From contig JPHH03000037.1 of assembly GCA_000750105.3 (NCBI GenBank), positions 62,001 through 126,000 on the forward strand: a stretch of DNA of 64,000 nt, read 5' to 3'. Shown piece after piece: positions 33,557 through 44,565 of this stretch. Each line of letters begins with the position of its first letter. The stretch's first letter is position 1. A program made the translations under genes and the position numbers. The DNA comes from Tolypocladium sp. Sup5 PDA-1 (taxonomy: Eukaryota > Ascomycota > Sordariomycetes > Hypocreales > Ophiocordycipitaceae). The notes beneath the pieces are model-generated. The model did not search any database. It was not told the DNA's origin and saw nothing but the letters and a program-made list of their open reading frames with translations.

Positions 33557-34677
33557 ATGGCTGAACACAGGCATCTCGCCAGCTGTGACCCGCAGTGGGT
33601 AGACGTACGAAACCTGTTCACCATTCACAGAGCTCATTAATTGCTCACGAGGGCATCCAGTTCCCCAAGAACCTGCCAGAGGGGACCAAGGTCTATGGCA
33701 TGAACCGCGACCGCGACCCCATCACGCCGCAGCCCGGGCTGGACATTGCCGAGCTCGACGTCACCATCCGCGAGGGCGCCAAGATCACGCTGCGCACATA
33801 TCGCAAGAGTGAGAGCGCCGACGCAGCCCTGCCGCTGTTTGTGTACATCCACGGCGGCGGCTTCGTGACCGGCGGTCTGGAGACGGACGACTCGACGTGC
33901 CGTGCCATTGCGCTGGACACGGGCCTTGCGGTGGTTAACGTCGAGTATCGCCTGGCGCCGGAACACAAGTTTCCGGTCGGCTTCGAAGACTGCTTTGACG
34001 TGGTCCGTTGGGTACGTTGGCCTCTTGCCATCGAGAATGGGACGGGAGCTGACTTGTACGAAAGGTCGCGTCTGCAGATGGCCAGGAGGAGCTGAAGACG
34101 GACCTCACCGAGGGCTTCATCCTGGGAGGCACCTCGGCCGGTGCAAACTTCACCGCGGGCATCTCGCACCTGGCTCTTGAGGAGGCCCTCAGCCCGCCGC
34201 TGACGGGGATCGTCTTCCTCGCGGGAAGCTTCTGCCACCCCGACGCGCGGCCGCAGAAGTATCGCGGCCGCATCCTCAGCGTGGACGAAATCACCGAGGC
34301 GCCCGGGTTGACGAGAAAGTCCATCGACTACTTTGCGGGTACCTGCGACGCCCCTTTCCCTGCATCTACACTCGTACAGGCACTAACGAGCTGCAGGCAA
34401 ATACGGCGCGCCGCCCGAGGACAGGCGCCTCTCGCCGCTGCTGTTCGACTCGCACGCCGGCATCGCCAAGAAGGCCTACTTCTCCGTCTGCGGCCTGGAC
34501 CCGCGCCGCGACGAGGCGCTGCTGTTCGAGCAGCTGCTCCGGGACGCGGGCCTGGAGACGCGCCGCGACGTGTACCCGGGGCTGCCGCACGGGTTCTGGA
34601 CGACGTGCCCGGACCTGCCGGCGTCGAGGGAGTGGCTGCAGAAGCTGGTTGAGGGGATGCGCTGGATGATTCAGTAG
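33557..34677 (+). CDS. Alpha/beta-hydrolase, hormone-sensitive-lipase family, 317 aa
   Basis: Exons are 33557-33604, 33661-34011, 34065-34338 and 34397-34677. The first donor is uncertain: a second phase-0 donor at 33599 would shorten the protein by two residues. The family markers are complete. They are the oxyanion-hole HGGGF (in YIHGGGFVTG), the nucleophile elbow GGTSAGANF, the acid Asp in CGLDPRRDE and the catalytic His in LPHGFW. No signal peptide is present, so it is probably a cytosolic esterase or lipase. Enzymes of this group often hydrolyse acyl esters of small metabolites. It converges on the S28 peptidase gene, with 116 bp between stops. Confidence 0.85.
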
Positions 34678-34793
34678 GGTTGCTGTGTCGGGGGCCGAAG
34701 TGCACATTCACTGATTCCAAATACACCATGTTCAACGCATCGACGGTGTTCTGCCTGGTTACGTCTCTACTACCGAGATCCTTGTACCTCCCG

Positions 34794-36517
34794 CTACAGC
34801 TCTTCCATCATCTCTTCCCCGAGCCCGCGCTTTTGTTCGCTTTCAAACTCCTTCAGCCACGCCTTGACAAACTCAACCTCCCGTCGCTGCACCTCGACAA
34901 CCTGCTTTGGCGGCAGCCCCTCGACCTCATCCTTCAAAGCGTTTTCATCCCAGTGGTGCACGCCCCAGTCGATGAGCAAAAACGGCTCCGTCGTCGTCGA
35001 CTCGCGGCCCGGCAGGCCGATGGCGTGTGGCGTGGCCGCGCGCCAGGGGTCCTGCGCGCCGTCGATGAGGGCGAGGCGCGGGTAGCTGAAGTTGAAGCCG
35101 CCGAGCTTGTTGATGGAGTCGACGTCTGGCGGCGTCGTGATGTTGAACGATTTGCGGCAGGGGATGGTGGCGTAATCGTACGTGAGGGCCCGCGAGACCA
35201 TGGAGAGCTGGTCACTGGGGACGCCCTCCCCGGTCACAAAGTAGCCCCATCTAAGGAATCGTCAGCAATCTATTGTCCAGGTATGAACCGGAAGTATGGG
35301 ACACGCAACTGTTTGCACGTCTGGTACAGCCAGCTTCGTTGCCAGCCAGCATCCAGGCCGGTGCTGTCCTCCGCGAAGCGCGCGGAGTAGCACTCCCGCA
35401 GAGACTTGCCCTTGCAGTACTTCTTGTCCTGCCGAACACTGTTCTTCACGTAGCCGATGTAGTTGAGCATCCTGGCCGTCAGGGCCGCGCCCTCCGCGTC
35501 GTAGCCGGCGAGGGAAACGATGCGCTGCACCGCCGGACGCAGGTGGGCGGTGCTGGCGAAGAGCAGCGCGTCCGAGGTGATGGTTGCGCAGTAGGTGCCG
35601 TACTCGGCGAAGTCCTCCTCGGGATCCCAGTTGGTGTTTTGCAGGCCGGATATGCCGCCGGAGAGCACGCTGGCGAACTCGTCGTGGCGGAGCTCCTTGA
35701 GGCCAAAGAGGTCCTTGACCTCGTCTGCCTTGGCGGGATCGTCGTCAAACAGCATGTTGTCGATGATGTGCGTCAGCTTTTGCAGGGTCGGCGAGCAGTC
35801 GCCCGGGGCAAAGTGCCGTGCGGCCTCGAAATACTGCCAGAACTCGTCCACGGCAGCAGTGACGCCCGAGGACGAAATGGCGCCCCAGTAGACGTCCGGG
35901 TAGACCTTCCTGGTGAGAGCCACGAACGCGCCCGCATAGGAGCCGCCGTAGATGATGTACGGCGTGCCCGGCGCCGTGAGGTTGAGGTGCTCGAGGCCCG
36001 GGAACTGGACGTGCTGGGCAAAGTACGCCGTGTCGGCCAGGGCCTGCTCCGTCGTCAGGAAGCGGAAGTTTTCGACGCTGGTGTTGGGCACGGGATAGCT
36101 GGTGCCGTAGTAGCGGTGCTCGAGGACGAGGCCGATGCCGCCGGTGGCCTTGGTGAGGATGGGCACGATGCCGTGCTCGAGGAACGGCAGACGGCCCTCG
36201 CCGGGGAACTCGCCCGAGTGGAGGACGATGACGGGGCCGCCCTCCTTGTAGTGCGTTGTGTCGAGCCAGTACCGCAGGTTGAAGAAGCCGTCCGAGTGCG
36301 GCTCGTACCGGGACTCGTTGTGGAAGTGGTCCACGGGCACCGAGAGGTTGTACGCCTTGACCGGGGAGTCTGAGCGCGCGGCCAGGACGCCGTCCCGGGT
36401 CGACCTGGTGACCTCAGAGGACTGGAAGCCGAGCCATGGACCCCATGGGCGCAGAGCAGCCGCTTGGCCTGCGAGGAGGGCGGCGGCGGCGTACGTCGCG
36501 AGACCCTTGATGGCCAT
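34794..36517 (-). CDS. Secreted serine peptidase, family S28 (Pro-Xaa type), 554 aa
   Basis: Exons are 36517-35310 and 35250-34794. A signal peptide covers about residues 1-21 (MAIKGLATYAAAALLAGQAA). The catalytic triad is visible: Ser193 in GGSYAGAF, Asp470 in DGAQDPWR and a His at 501 or 502 in GVHHWDEN. The N-terminal block PVDHFHNESRYEPHSDGFFNLRYW and LEHRYYGTS are family hallmarks. Length fits fungal S28 enzymes of the prolyl-endopeptidase type (acidic proline-specific peptidases). Several NxS/T sites are consistent with secretion. The frame continues 53 codons upstream of the chosen ATG, but only the ATG at 36517 places a signal peptide at the N-terminus. Confidence 0.92.
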
Positions 36518-38137
36518 GGCGGCTTGGGGTTGCGCTCCCACGTTGGATGCCGCTGGATGTGGATACTGCTCGAGGACCAGAAGACAAGCCGTGGAGATTT
36601 TGAAGAGAGGAATGGAAGGCCAATGTCGCCAGGATGAGTGTAAATAAATGGTGATGAATACAGGTGAATTCGTCATGAGCTTGGGGCCCTGTACGGCTCG
36701 GAATTGGGTTCACCGCAGCCGTGGCCTGTTCGGGCAGGTCGCTTCATCGAGGTTCCACACAGGCGGGGAACCATGAAGACACTCGCTGTGCCACCAATGA
36801 TTCTAAGCAGTAGGCTGATGCTGGCTCAAGGCTTACCGCTCAGAACGCGATTCCCAGTTGGCTGCCTTACAGTACGTACAACCCTGGCAAGGTATAGAGC
36901 CGGAGCCTTCGCACTCTAGAAGGGATTGCTCGACAGTATCCCGTATTTGGTAACCAGGTCAACGCCGTGGACCGTCTGCAATTCTGTCCATCGGTCGCTC
37001 GAATGTCAACTGCTGGGAATCCATGGACGCGGAAACGCGCGGCTCATCTGGCGTTTCTTGTGAGCGAGGCTCGAAATGCAGGATACCAGGCTCTTGGCAG
37101 ATGGAGGTTGCCCGGTTCGATGGCATTCCTCATCAGCGCGCCCACTCCGCACCGGCTCGTACCCGTTGCCGGAGCGGCAGGTCGCCGTGGGTACCCGCTT
37201 TAGGCAATCTCCGGAGCGTCGTGCATCCGTGCGGGCGCCGGGTACCCGATCCGGGCATGTTCTAAAGTCCCTATGCCGTCCCGAAGCGTAGACGAGTCTC
37301 TGCAATACACACACGCATTCAGCGACCGATTGATCTTGTTACAAAGTTCTTGGAGGTTCACAATGAGTAGGCTGGCATTTGATGAAGGGCAACGCGGTAT
37401 AAGACATGGAATCAGGACCTGAGATTCCAAGCTGCACTGCCTCCCGAAATACAGAACAAGTCAGAACACTGCTTAATCGCCGAACTATGAAGCGAATTTA
37501 GCAGACAAGTCTCTGTATGCCGGATTGATTGTTGAGTCTGTTATACTATGAGATGCCTTGCGCAGAGCGAGTTACATCGTTGCATCATTGCATCGTTCGT
37601 TGCGTCATTGGTGCTACGCTCACAACGTTCTTGATATGATTATGCAGATGATGGGTTCGGACAGTCTTCGATCAAAATAAACTCACAACTCATATATGTA
37701 CACCTCCGCGGTCATGACAATGTTGTGCGGTTGCTCGGTGCGGGACGGCTTGTAATTACCCCGGCTCGCAAAGTCTCACCACTTGTGGGCAAGGTTACGA
37801 ATGTACTCCGTACCATTGATTCCGCTCCGGCCTTGTGTTCAAGACCGAACAACCGACAATCCCACCATAACCCAAGCGAATTCTACAGAAATCGAGACCA
37901 TGCCGAGAGCCTCGGCAACCTTGAGTCGCGGATCTATTGGCCTGCTTGCCTAACCAATACACAGACCACTCCATAGCTGTGGAATATACTCCCCTGCCAT
38001 GTGATTTAGCGATATTTATTATGCCACCAACCCTCGATATTAGGGATGTAGCATTTGCCCATGTCCTGTTTAGAAAAGGCCCCAATTCGCGTTTCATGTC
38101 TCCCAAGTTGTCCCAACCGCCTTCAGCTCGCCCAAAG
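36518..38137. other. Intergenic region, AT-richer than its surroundings
   Basis: This 1.6 kb is upstream of both flanking genes. Imperfect TTGCATCATTGCATCGTT-type repeats lie near 37573-37610, and the stretch 37430-37720 is AT-rich. No gene, transposase or terminal repeat is seen. The lipocalin-like frame extends upstream in phase to 37937, so part of this region could be coding if an earlier start is used. Confidence 0.45.
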
Positions 38138-39217
38138 ATGGCGACGACGCCGCCACCCACCAACGGAGTTGTCAGCACCGTCACGAAACTCCTGGTCACC
38201 CATGTCGCACCACGCCTAGACAAGCGAATCGAAGAATCGGGACGTCCCTTCACTGTGCCCGACATACTCTTGCCGCACGACGACTCAAGGTGGTGGGGGT
38301 GGACACACTACGGCGTGTTCATCCCCAACCTTCCCGAGCCGTATCGCTACTTGAACACCATGACATTCATCGGCGCGCCTGGGGCCTTGTGCTTTGACAA
38401 CGACTATCTCTCCGCCCCCGACGCGCGAAACACGGCGACGGTGCTATCCTCAACCGCATATGGCGAAACGCACCACTACGAAGCGTACGACGCGTCGACT
38501 GCCTGCTCGTTCGCCCCGGACGGATCGCGCCTTGCTTGGGGAGATGACCTCGTCATCACGTCCAACTACCCCGAATTCACCGTCGCCGGCCGCTACCACC
38601 ACATGAAGGTGGACCTCCAGATCTCGGCCACCCAGCAGGTTTCGTGGTTTGTCAAAACTCCCATTTACGACCACCTGAGCCTGCTCGCTACATACCGTGG
38701 TACGATCCGTGATACCCGTGGCATCACCGACATCTCTGGCATGTGTACCGTCGAGTACGCCCGCTGTATGTCTCCGCAGGCGCTGTTTAGCAGGCCCCTT
38801 GCTCCTCAGCTGAAGATACCGGTCAGCTTCTTCACGTACCAGATCGTCCACTTGGATAAAAGCACCCAGCTACTGCTGACCGACGTGCGTGCGGTGGGAG
38901 TGACTGCGTGCAAGCTGGCACACCTCCGTAACCTCGACGGCGAAGCCCTCGTCTACCAGGATGTCGCCTTCGAGGTTCTCGCCTACCGTGAAAGGCCGGC
39001 TACGGACCCGCAAGGTCGCACGATGCGGGTGCCGGAGCGGATGCGCTGGACCGTACGTGACGGCGGCGCAGAGCTGCTCAGCTTCATTGCCACTGTCGAC
39101 TCTCCGCTACGCTATGGCCATGGCCGGGGATATGTCGCTGCCTATACCTTCGCCGGCACGTGGCGCAACCAGCCCCTGAACGGCACCGGCTACTTGGAAT
39201 GGGTCGACTGTGAGTAA
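38138..39217 (+). CDS. Intronless lipocalin/AttH-like protein, 359 aa
   Basis: One exon. I chose the ATG at 38138 (AAAGATGG), just before the conserved-looking block; in-frame ATGs at 38096, 38021 and 37937 would add up to 67 residues of poorer composition. The sequence alternates beta strands: WWGWTHYGVFIPNLPEP, MTFIGAPGALCFDND, DDLVITSNYPEF, WFVKTPIYDHLSLLA and MRWTVRDGG. Near the end, PLRYGHGRGYVAAYTFAGTW is striking. The pattern recalls AttH/CrtC-like double beta-barrel proteins and the DUF6670-type group, from memory and not verified. No signal peptide or membrane helix is evident. The family often accompanies lipid or isoprenoid chemistry, but I assign no function here. Confidence 0.75.
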   Translation: MATTPPPTNGVVSTVTKLLVTHVAPRLDKRIEESGRPFTVPDILLPHDDSRWWGWTHYGVFIPNLPEPYRYLNTMTFIGAPGALCFDNDYLSAPDARNTATVLSSTAYGETHHYEAYDASTACSFAPDGSRLAWGDDLVITSNYPEFTVAGRYHHMKVDLQISATQQVSWFVKTPIYDHLSLLATYRGTIRDTRGITDISGMCTVEYARCMSPQALFSRPLAPQLKIPVSFFTYQIVHLDKSTQLLLTDVRAVGVTACKLAHLRNLDGEALVYQDVAFEVLAYRERPATDPQGRTMRVPERMRWTVRDGGAELLSFIATVDSPLRYGHGRGYVAAYTFAGTWRNQPLNGTGYLEWVDCE

Positions 39218-40330
39218 CTGTCACGCTACTGCGGTCTCTCTTCCGTTGAGGCTACCAAGTACGTTCGACCGAGTCTCGAAATACCGGGTAAGCGCCCAGA
39301 TCATGAGACGCAATTGTCCCCTCGTTGACATGAATTAGGAGGCAATGCCGGGGGAGAGACGTTGCGGAAACAGCTTCACATCCTGCTGCCTCGCGGTATC
39401 GATCGACAACGGAGTGTGACATGGAAGGGAGTCCAATGTCCAAGGTTGGTCGGAAGGAGAATGCTCGTCTTAGCCGGCCTTTTGCGAGGTCGCTAGACGA
39501 TGGTGTGTCTCGAGGTAATGGCGGAGGGAATCTGGCATGGATTGACTCGCGTAATCTGCACCCAGCATCGTCGCGCGACAGAGTTGCTGCAGCCAATCCG
39601 CCGGCGCCGGCGTCTGTGGAAGTCGTTGTGCGACGGGAAGCATGAGTTGAGCTGAACGGTCTGAGCCGAGGAACCTTTACACACCAGGAAGGATACTAGC
39701 TGTAAGCGAGGTCTGGGGGTATGGGCATATGCATGACGCAATCTCTACCAAAATTCCGCTTCTATTACTCCGTACTAACTGTAGAGTAATATTTCGCAAA
39801 ATCAGCGTCGTGTCATGCGTACTAGGGGGTCTAAAAACTGTCGGCCTCAAGGCAGTTGTCGTCCCCCTCGGAGCGTCTACCTTCCGACATTGCTACACCA
39901 AGGCCAACGACGTGCCCCTCGTAGTACGAGGTTAGTGGAACTCTCCCTCGGTCGTCCAACCATCTCCGAGCTGAAGGGATCATCCGTTGCCAGCCAGCAA
40001 CGGCCCAGCGTGGCCGACGGCGGCTTCGGCTCGTCCGCAACCGAGTCCGAGCCACGGCCGCCTTGTTGAAGACATGATAAGGATATCTTGGAGGATTTTG
40101 TGTAATTCGTGATGGCGTTAACGTGGCTTAAATGTATGGCCAATGATAAAATCGGAAATGAATTCGATAGAGGTGCGGCATCGCCTTGCATATGGCGGCC
40201 CGGAGAATTGATGACGGGCGACTCGGAAATACATCCCCACCAGGGAATGGACTGCCCGCGCCAGTGAACCGAGAGATCATTGTGGCATGGCGGTCTCTTG
40301 ATCAGGCCTTGGGTGAGGTTGCCAAATAAC

Positions 40331-40387
40331 CTGTATGTGGTTAGTAGCCAAGTCCAGTGCTTGTCTCATTTCGCCCCAGGCACATAC
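40331..40387 (-). other. Orphan intron-like element (unassigned spliced transcript)
   Basis: On the minus strand a 57-nt segment has donor GTATGT, the perfect branch site TACTAAC and acceptor ATACAG. Upstream, an A/C-rich leader precedes an ATG at 40523 in good context, but the frame stops after six codons (MSPITD, stop). Reading through that stop gives IRLDISSSLSSLAVP and ends at 40401. Neither flank gives a long frame across the splice. The element could belong to a noncoding RNA, a short-peptide transcript or a decayed gene. Confidence 0.45.
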
Positions 40388-42250
40388 CCTTTCTCCTTCG
40401 CTAGCTTCTTCGTAGGCCTTGCTCGTGAATCTCTTCCGTGTAGCTCAAAGTAATAAAGGGAACAGCGAGGGACGACAGAGAGCTGGAGATGTCGAGCCGG
40501 ATCTAGTCGGTGATGGGGCTCATCGTTGCTGTTGTTCGATTTGGTTGATGTGGTTTTGCGAGTGCGGTGCTTGGGAGGGGAGCAAAGAACAGAGAGGTCT
40601 GGCTCGGGGTCTGTCGCGTTTGTCGTGTTTCCCTTGTCTTCAAGGGAAGGGGAGCGGTGGTAGTTGGGTAGGAGGGCGACAGGCGCCTCTGGCCGCGAGC
40701 TGGCACGCAGCCAGCCAGCCTGTCATGCACGACGCACCTGCCTTCGAAGCAAGGTATGTTGCGGTAACGAAAGAAAAGCGCTCGTAGATTCAAGTCGAAT
40801 GTCCTTTAGCTAAAAAGCCCGGGGCAGGAGTCATGGGCAACTTGAAGGCACATGGGGAGCTCTCGCGACGGTGTTTCTGTCATCGAGCCCGAGACAGTAC
40901 GCATAACAGACCACGAAGTTACGGGTGGATCGCATGAAGCTGCGACATTTGGATGCGAATCCCGTATTCCCAGCAGATTTGAACATCTTCAGGTGCAAAT
41001 GCTATGCGCCCTTGCGGGTATAACGTCGACCCCTGTGTCTCATGGACTGGAGGTGTGCTTGGCTTCCGCCAGCTCGCTGGAACCAGAATGACTGCCTCGG
41101 TGGGGGCCGACGATTCCCGAAGGAGGTCAGGGATTGGATTTAGCGACAGGTGATGGGTACAGGGGTAGCCGAATACAGGGCTGTGGCGTCAATCCCCCGC
41201 AGACAAGGACCAGAGGTCTGATGCGCGAAGCTCGTCTTTCTGGCTTCAATGACGGCCGCTCGGGACTGGGTACGGCATCATCGGGGTAGATCGTTTTGGA
41301 TACCTGACGTAGATGAACATGGCGATGGTGGTGGCAGACGACGATGGTGAAGAGCCGCAGTCGGACCGGCCGACGCTTCAAGGCCACGAGGACGAGAATA
41401 GAAGCCATGTGTCGCGGCTCATTCGCTAACGATGCACTGCCTTGGTCGTCGCATTAGAGCCCGGTCCTTGCCGTACCGTGCCCGTCTTAATTCCAGCTGC
41501 CGCTGTCCCAGCGGGTGAGGTTCTGGAAAGGGGCGGCCGCCAGTGGCAGACAGGCCGTGTAAGGTATGCATGCGTGGTAAATTAAACTCGCAGGCTGCCA
41601 TCGGCATGCGTCCGTCGCGAGACGTGATTTGGTATTCATGATTCAACCGCACACGTCTGTCGGTGGTCGGAGCTGAACGCGGTGGAGGTCGTCGAAAACG
41701 GGTCCGCCGAGCGCGGACGCCATCGCCAACATCTGAGACATGCCGCGACTGACAGCGCCATTTTCGAATTTCGAAAGCAGCCTCGCGGATTTAATACAGA
41801 GAGCAATGGCGAAACGAGGAGGATCCGATGCGCAACACGCACCTTGGCAGCCAACGATGATGGACAGACTGCCCTCCATACCGACAACGGGCCTCCACAC
41901 CGGTGAATGCCGAGCGCGTTACACGGCAGCCGTCGTCGCATGTCAGGTCCTGTCGTCCGTTATTAGGTTCCATCCATCAGGACACCTAAACCAGTAGTCG
42001 TCTTGTACGACACCGGCCCAGGGCTTGCTGCGAACGGCCCGCTGGGCGCGAAAGCCACCGTCTCCGCCAGGGCTCTGATGAGTCTGGCTGAGGCTCTGGA
42101 CGTCGCCGCGGCTGCCACGACTCACTGCAACCGCCACACTGAATCCGTAGCCCATCACGGAAAAGGGGCCAACGCAAACAGCGCACAATTTCGCCTGGGG
42201 AAATTTTTGTGCCTGCGAGACGAGCCACACTGTCGCCGCTGCGCACGCTG

Positions 42251-42255
42251 ATTGG
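42251..42255 (-). promoter_or_regulatory. CCAAT box upstream of MPG1
   Basis: CCAAT on the minus strand lies 431 bp before the MPG1 ATG, within GATTGGCCCG. It could bind the fungal HAP complex. Position is reasonable, but a five-base match alone is weak. Confidence 0.25.
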
Positions 42256-42685
42256 CCCGCCACCGCCCCCGCCTGCCCACTGCATCTCGTGTCGTGGGAG
42301 GAAGGGACCCTCCCCGACTGGACTTGCCCATTCATAGCCTTGCTTAGCGTCGGGGCCCTGCAACCTTGGCCTGACCTGGCCGCTGGCATGCTGCACTGAC
42401 GAGGGGCCATCTTGAAAAGGACAGGCAACCTACCTCGAGCCTTCACACCACCTGCAGCCCGCCAACTCAAACTCAACCCTCCAGCTCCAAACCTTCTCTC
42501 TCGCGTCCTTGTGCTGCCCTTTAATACCAGCCCCCCGTTCTCCATCGTGCCTTCTTGACACGCCTCGACACGGTCGCCCACGTCGTCGTCACTCGCTCGT
42601 TACCACCGTCGTCCCGCGTCCCTCGACTCGACGCCCAGATCGAAACGGCCTCCTCACCCCTTATATCGACGACTCCTCCGCCACC

Positions 42686-44011
42686 ATGAAGGGTGCGACG
42701 ACCCGATTCCCTGGCTCCCGCAACCTAGTGAAGCTGACTGGCCATGCAGGACTCATTCTTGTCGGAGGCTTTGGCACCCGCCTTCGCCCTCTCGTACGTG
42801 ACGCCCCGTCCCGTCCGCCTCGCGCATCGCCTCGGCGCGGCCAAGTGGCCAGATCCGCGCCGACGACGTGTACTGACCGCCGTGCCGCTCGTGCAGACCC
42901 TCACTCTCCCCAAGCCGCTCGTCGAGTTCGGCAACAAGCCCATGATTGTCCACCAGATCGAGGCCCTCGTCGCCGCTGGGGTCACCGACATTGTTCTCGC
43001 CGTCAACTACCGACCCGAGGTTATGGAGAAGTTCCTCGCCGAGGTACGTTGGCTCTCACCGAGGGCGCGAGGCCCAATCTGCTCTCCCGTCACTCCCTCT
43101 GACACGCTTGGTAGTATGAGGAAAAGTACAACATCAACATCGAGTTCTCCGTCGAGTCTGAGCCCCTCGACACCGCCGGTCCCCTGAAGCTGGCCGAGAA
43201 GATCCTGCTCAAGGACGACTCCCCGTTCTTCGTCCTCAACTCCGACGTCATCTGCGAGTACCCCTTCGCCGAGCTGCTGCAATACCACAAGAGCCACGGC
43301 GACGAAGGCACCATTGTCGTCACCAAGGTCGAGGAGCCGTCCAAGTACGGTGTCGTCGTCCACCAGCCCAACCACCCCTCCCGCATCGACCGATTCGTCG
43401 AGAAGCCCGTCGAGTTCGTCGGCAACCGAATCAACGCTGGCATGTACATTTTCAACACCTCGGTCCTCAAGCGCATCGAGCTCCGACCCACCTCCATCGA
43501 GAAGGAGACCTTCCCCTCCATGGTCCGCGACAACCAGCTGCACTCGTTCGATCTCGACGGCTTCTGGATGGACGTCGGCCAGCCCAAGGATTTCCTCAGC
43601 GGGACGTGCCTCTACCTCTCCTCGCTCACCAAGCGGGGCAGCAAGGAGCTGACGCCTCCCACCGAGTCTTTCGTCCACGGTGGCAACGTCCTCATTGACC
43701 CCTCGGCCAAGATCGGCAAGAACTGCCGAATCGGACCCAACGTCACCATCGGCCCCGGCGTCGTCGTCGGCGATGGCGTTCGTCTGCAGCGCTGCGTCCT
43801 GTTGCGCAGCTCCAAGGTCAAGGACCACGCCTGGGTCAAGTCCACCATTGTCGGCTGGAACAGCACCGTCGGCCGCTGGGCGCGCCTGGAGAATGTGACG
43901 GTTCTCGGCGACGACGTGACCATCGGCGACGAAATCTACGTCAACGGCGGCAGCGTCCTGCCGCACAAGTCCATCAAGGCCAACGTTGATGTTCCTGCCA
44001 TCATCATGTGA
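42686..44011 (+). CDS. MPG1: Mannose-1-phosphate guanylyltransferase, 364 aa
   Basis: Exons are 42686-42692, 42750-42793, 42897-43043 and 43115-44011. The first coding exon is only seven bases (ATGAAGG). Splicing gives MKGLILVGGFGTRLRPL, the canonical nucleotidyltransferase signature, at the start of a 364-residue protein, exactly the family length. KPLVEFGNKPMI, VLNSDVICEYPF, FVEKPVEFVGNRINAGMY and DGFWMDVGQPKDFL follow. The last ~110 residues are a left-handed beta-helix of hexapeptide repeats (IGKNCRIGPNVTIGPGVVVG). Reaction: mannose-1-phosphate plus GTP gives GDP-mannose and pyrophosphate in the cytosol. It supplies mannosylation and the cell wall, and is essential in yeast (Psa1). The initiation context CCACCATGAAG is excellent. 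Confidence 0.96.
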
Positions 44012-44565
44012 GGCGGCACCGGCGTGTCGCCTCAATTGCGCAATGTCCTCCCGCTGGGCGCGCGCAAACTCCAAAACCGAACGCAACAAAACCAAAACTC
44101 ACCACTCTCCAACACCCCCGAAAACAGCCGAAGCGGAAAGCGCGAGACATCTTATTTAATACCAGCCCTGTCTGCTTTGTGTGCCATGTCCTTTTTTTTA
44201 ACTTGCAACCATTTTTCGTTTTTCGAGAGTAATCATTCGGCGTCACGGCAAGGGGAAATCCAGGCAGGCAGGCAGGCAAACCCTCAGGGAGGGAGGGGCA
44301 ATGCATTCGCGAGTGGGAGACTTGTGAGTGTACGGAAACACGTCAGGGTAGTCGAGTGAAGATGTCGCTGGGCTTTTAGCCTGTTGCGGTGTAATTGAAT
44401 CGCTGTTACTACTGCCCATGGAGTCTGAGCTGTGGACCGGGGAAGCCGACTTGCACAACGGCATTGCGTAATAGGCTACTCGGCTCCTACTGTGTGTCGT
44501 GGTCGCTTGATTGTCCCAAACTTTTGTCTATATGATATCATACATCCAAACGCCCGGCTCCTGGC
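44012..44565. other. Intergenic region between convergent genes
   Basis: These 554 bp hold both 3' flanks. A four-copy GGCA microsatellite lies at 44263-44278 and T-rich tracts near 44195-44220. No gene is seen. Confidence 0.5.

Larger units (their letters stand above)
39218..42685. other. Long intergenic region with an orphan intron
   Basis: This 3.5 kb is mostly without coding signal. A strong intron-like element lies at 40331-40387 on the minus strand, described separately. The last 600 bp is the promoter and pyrimidine-rich leader of the GDP-mannose pyrophosphorylase gene. Other frames are short, overlap and lack domains. Confidence 0.45.

Noticed and set aside
36985..37720. Possible transposon remnant in an AT-richer stretch
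   Set aside because: No terminal inverted repeats, target-site duplication or transposase-like frame. Only loose TTGCATC-type repeats.
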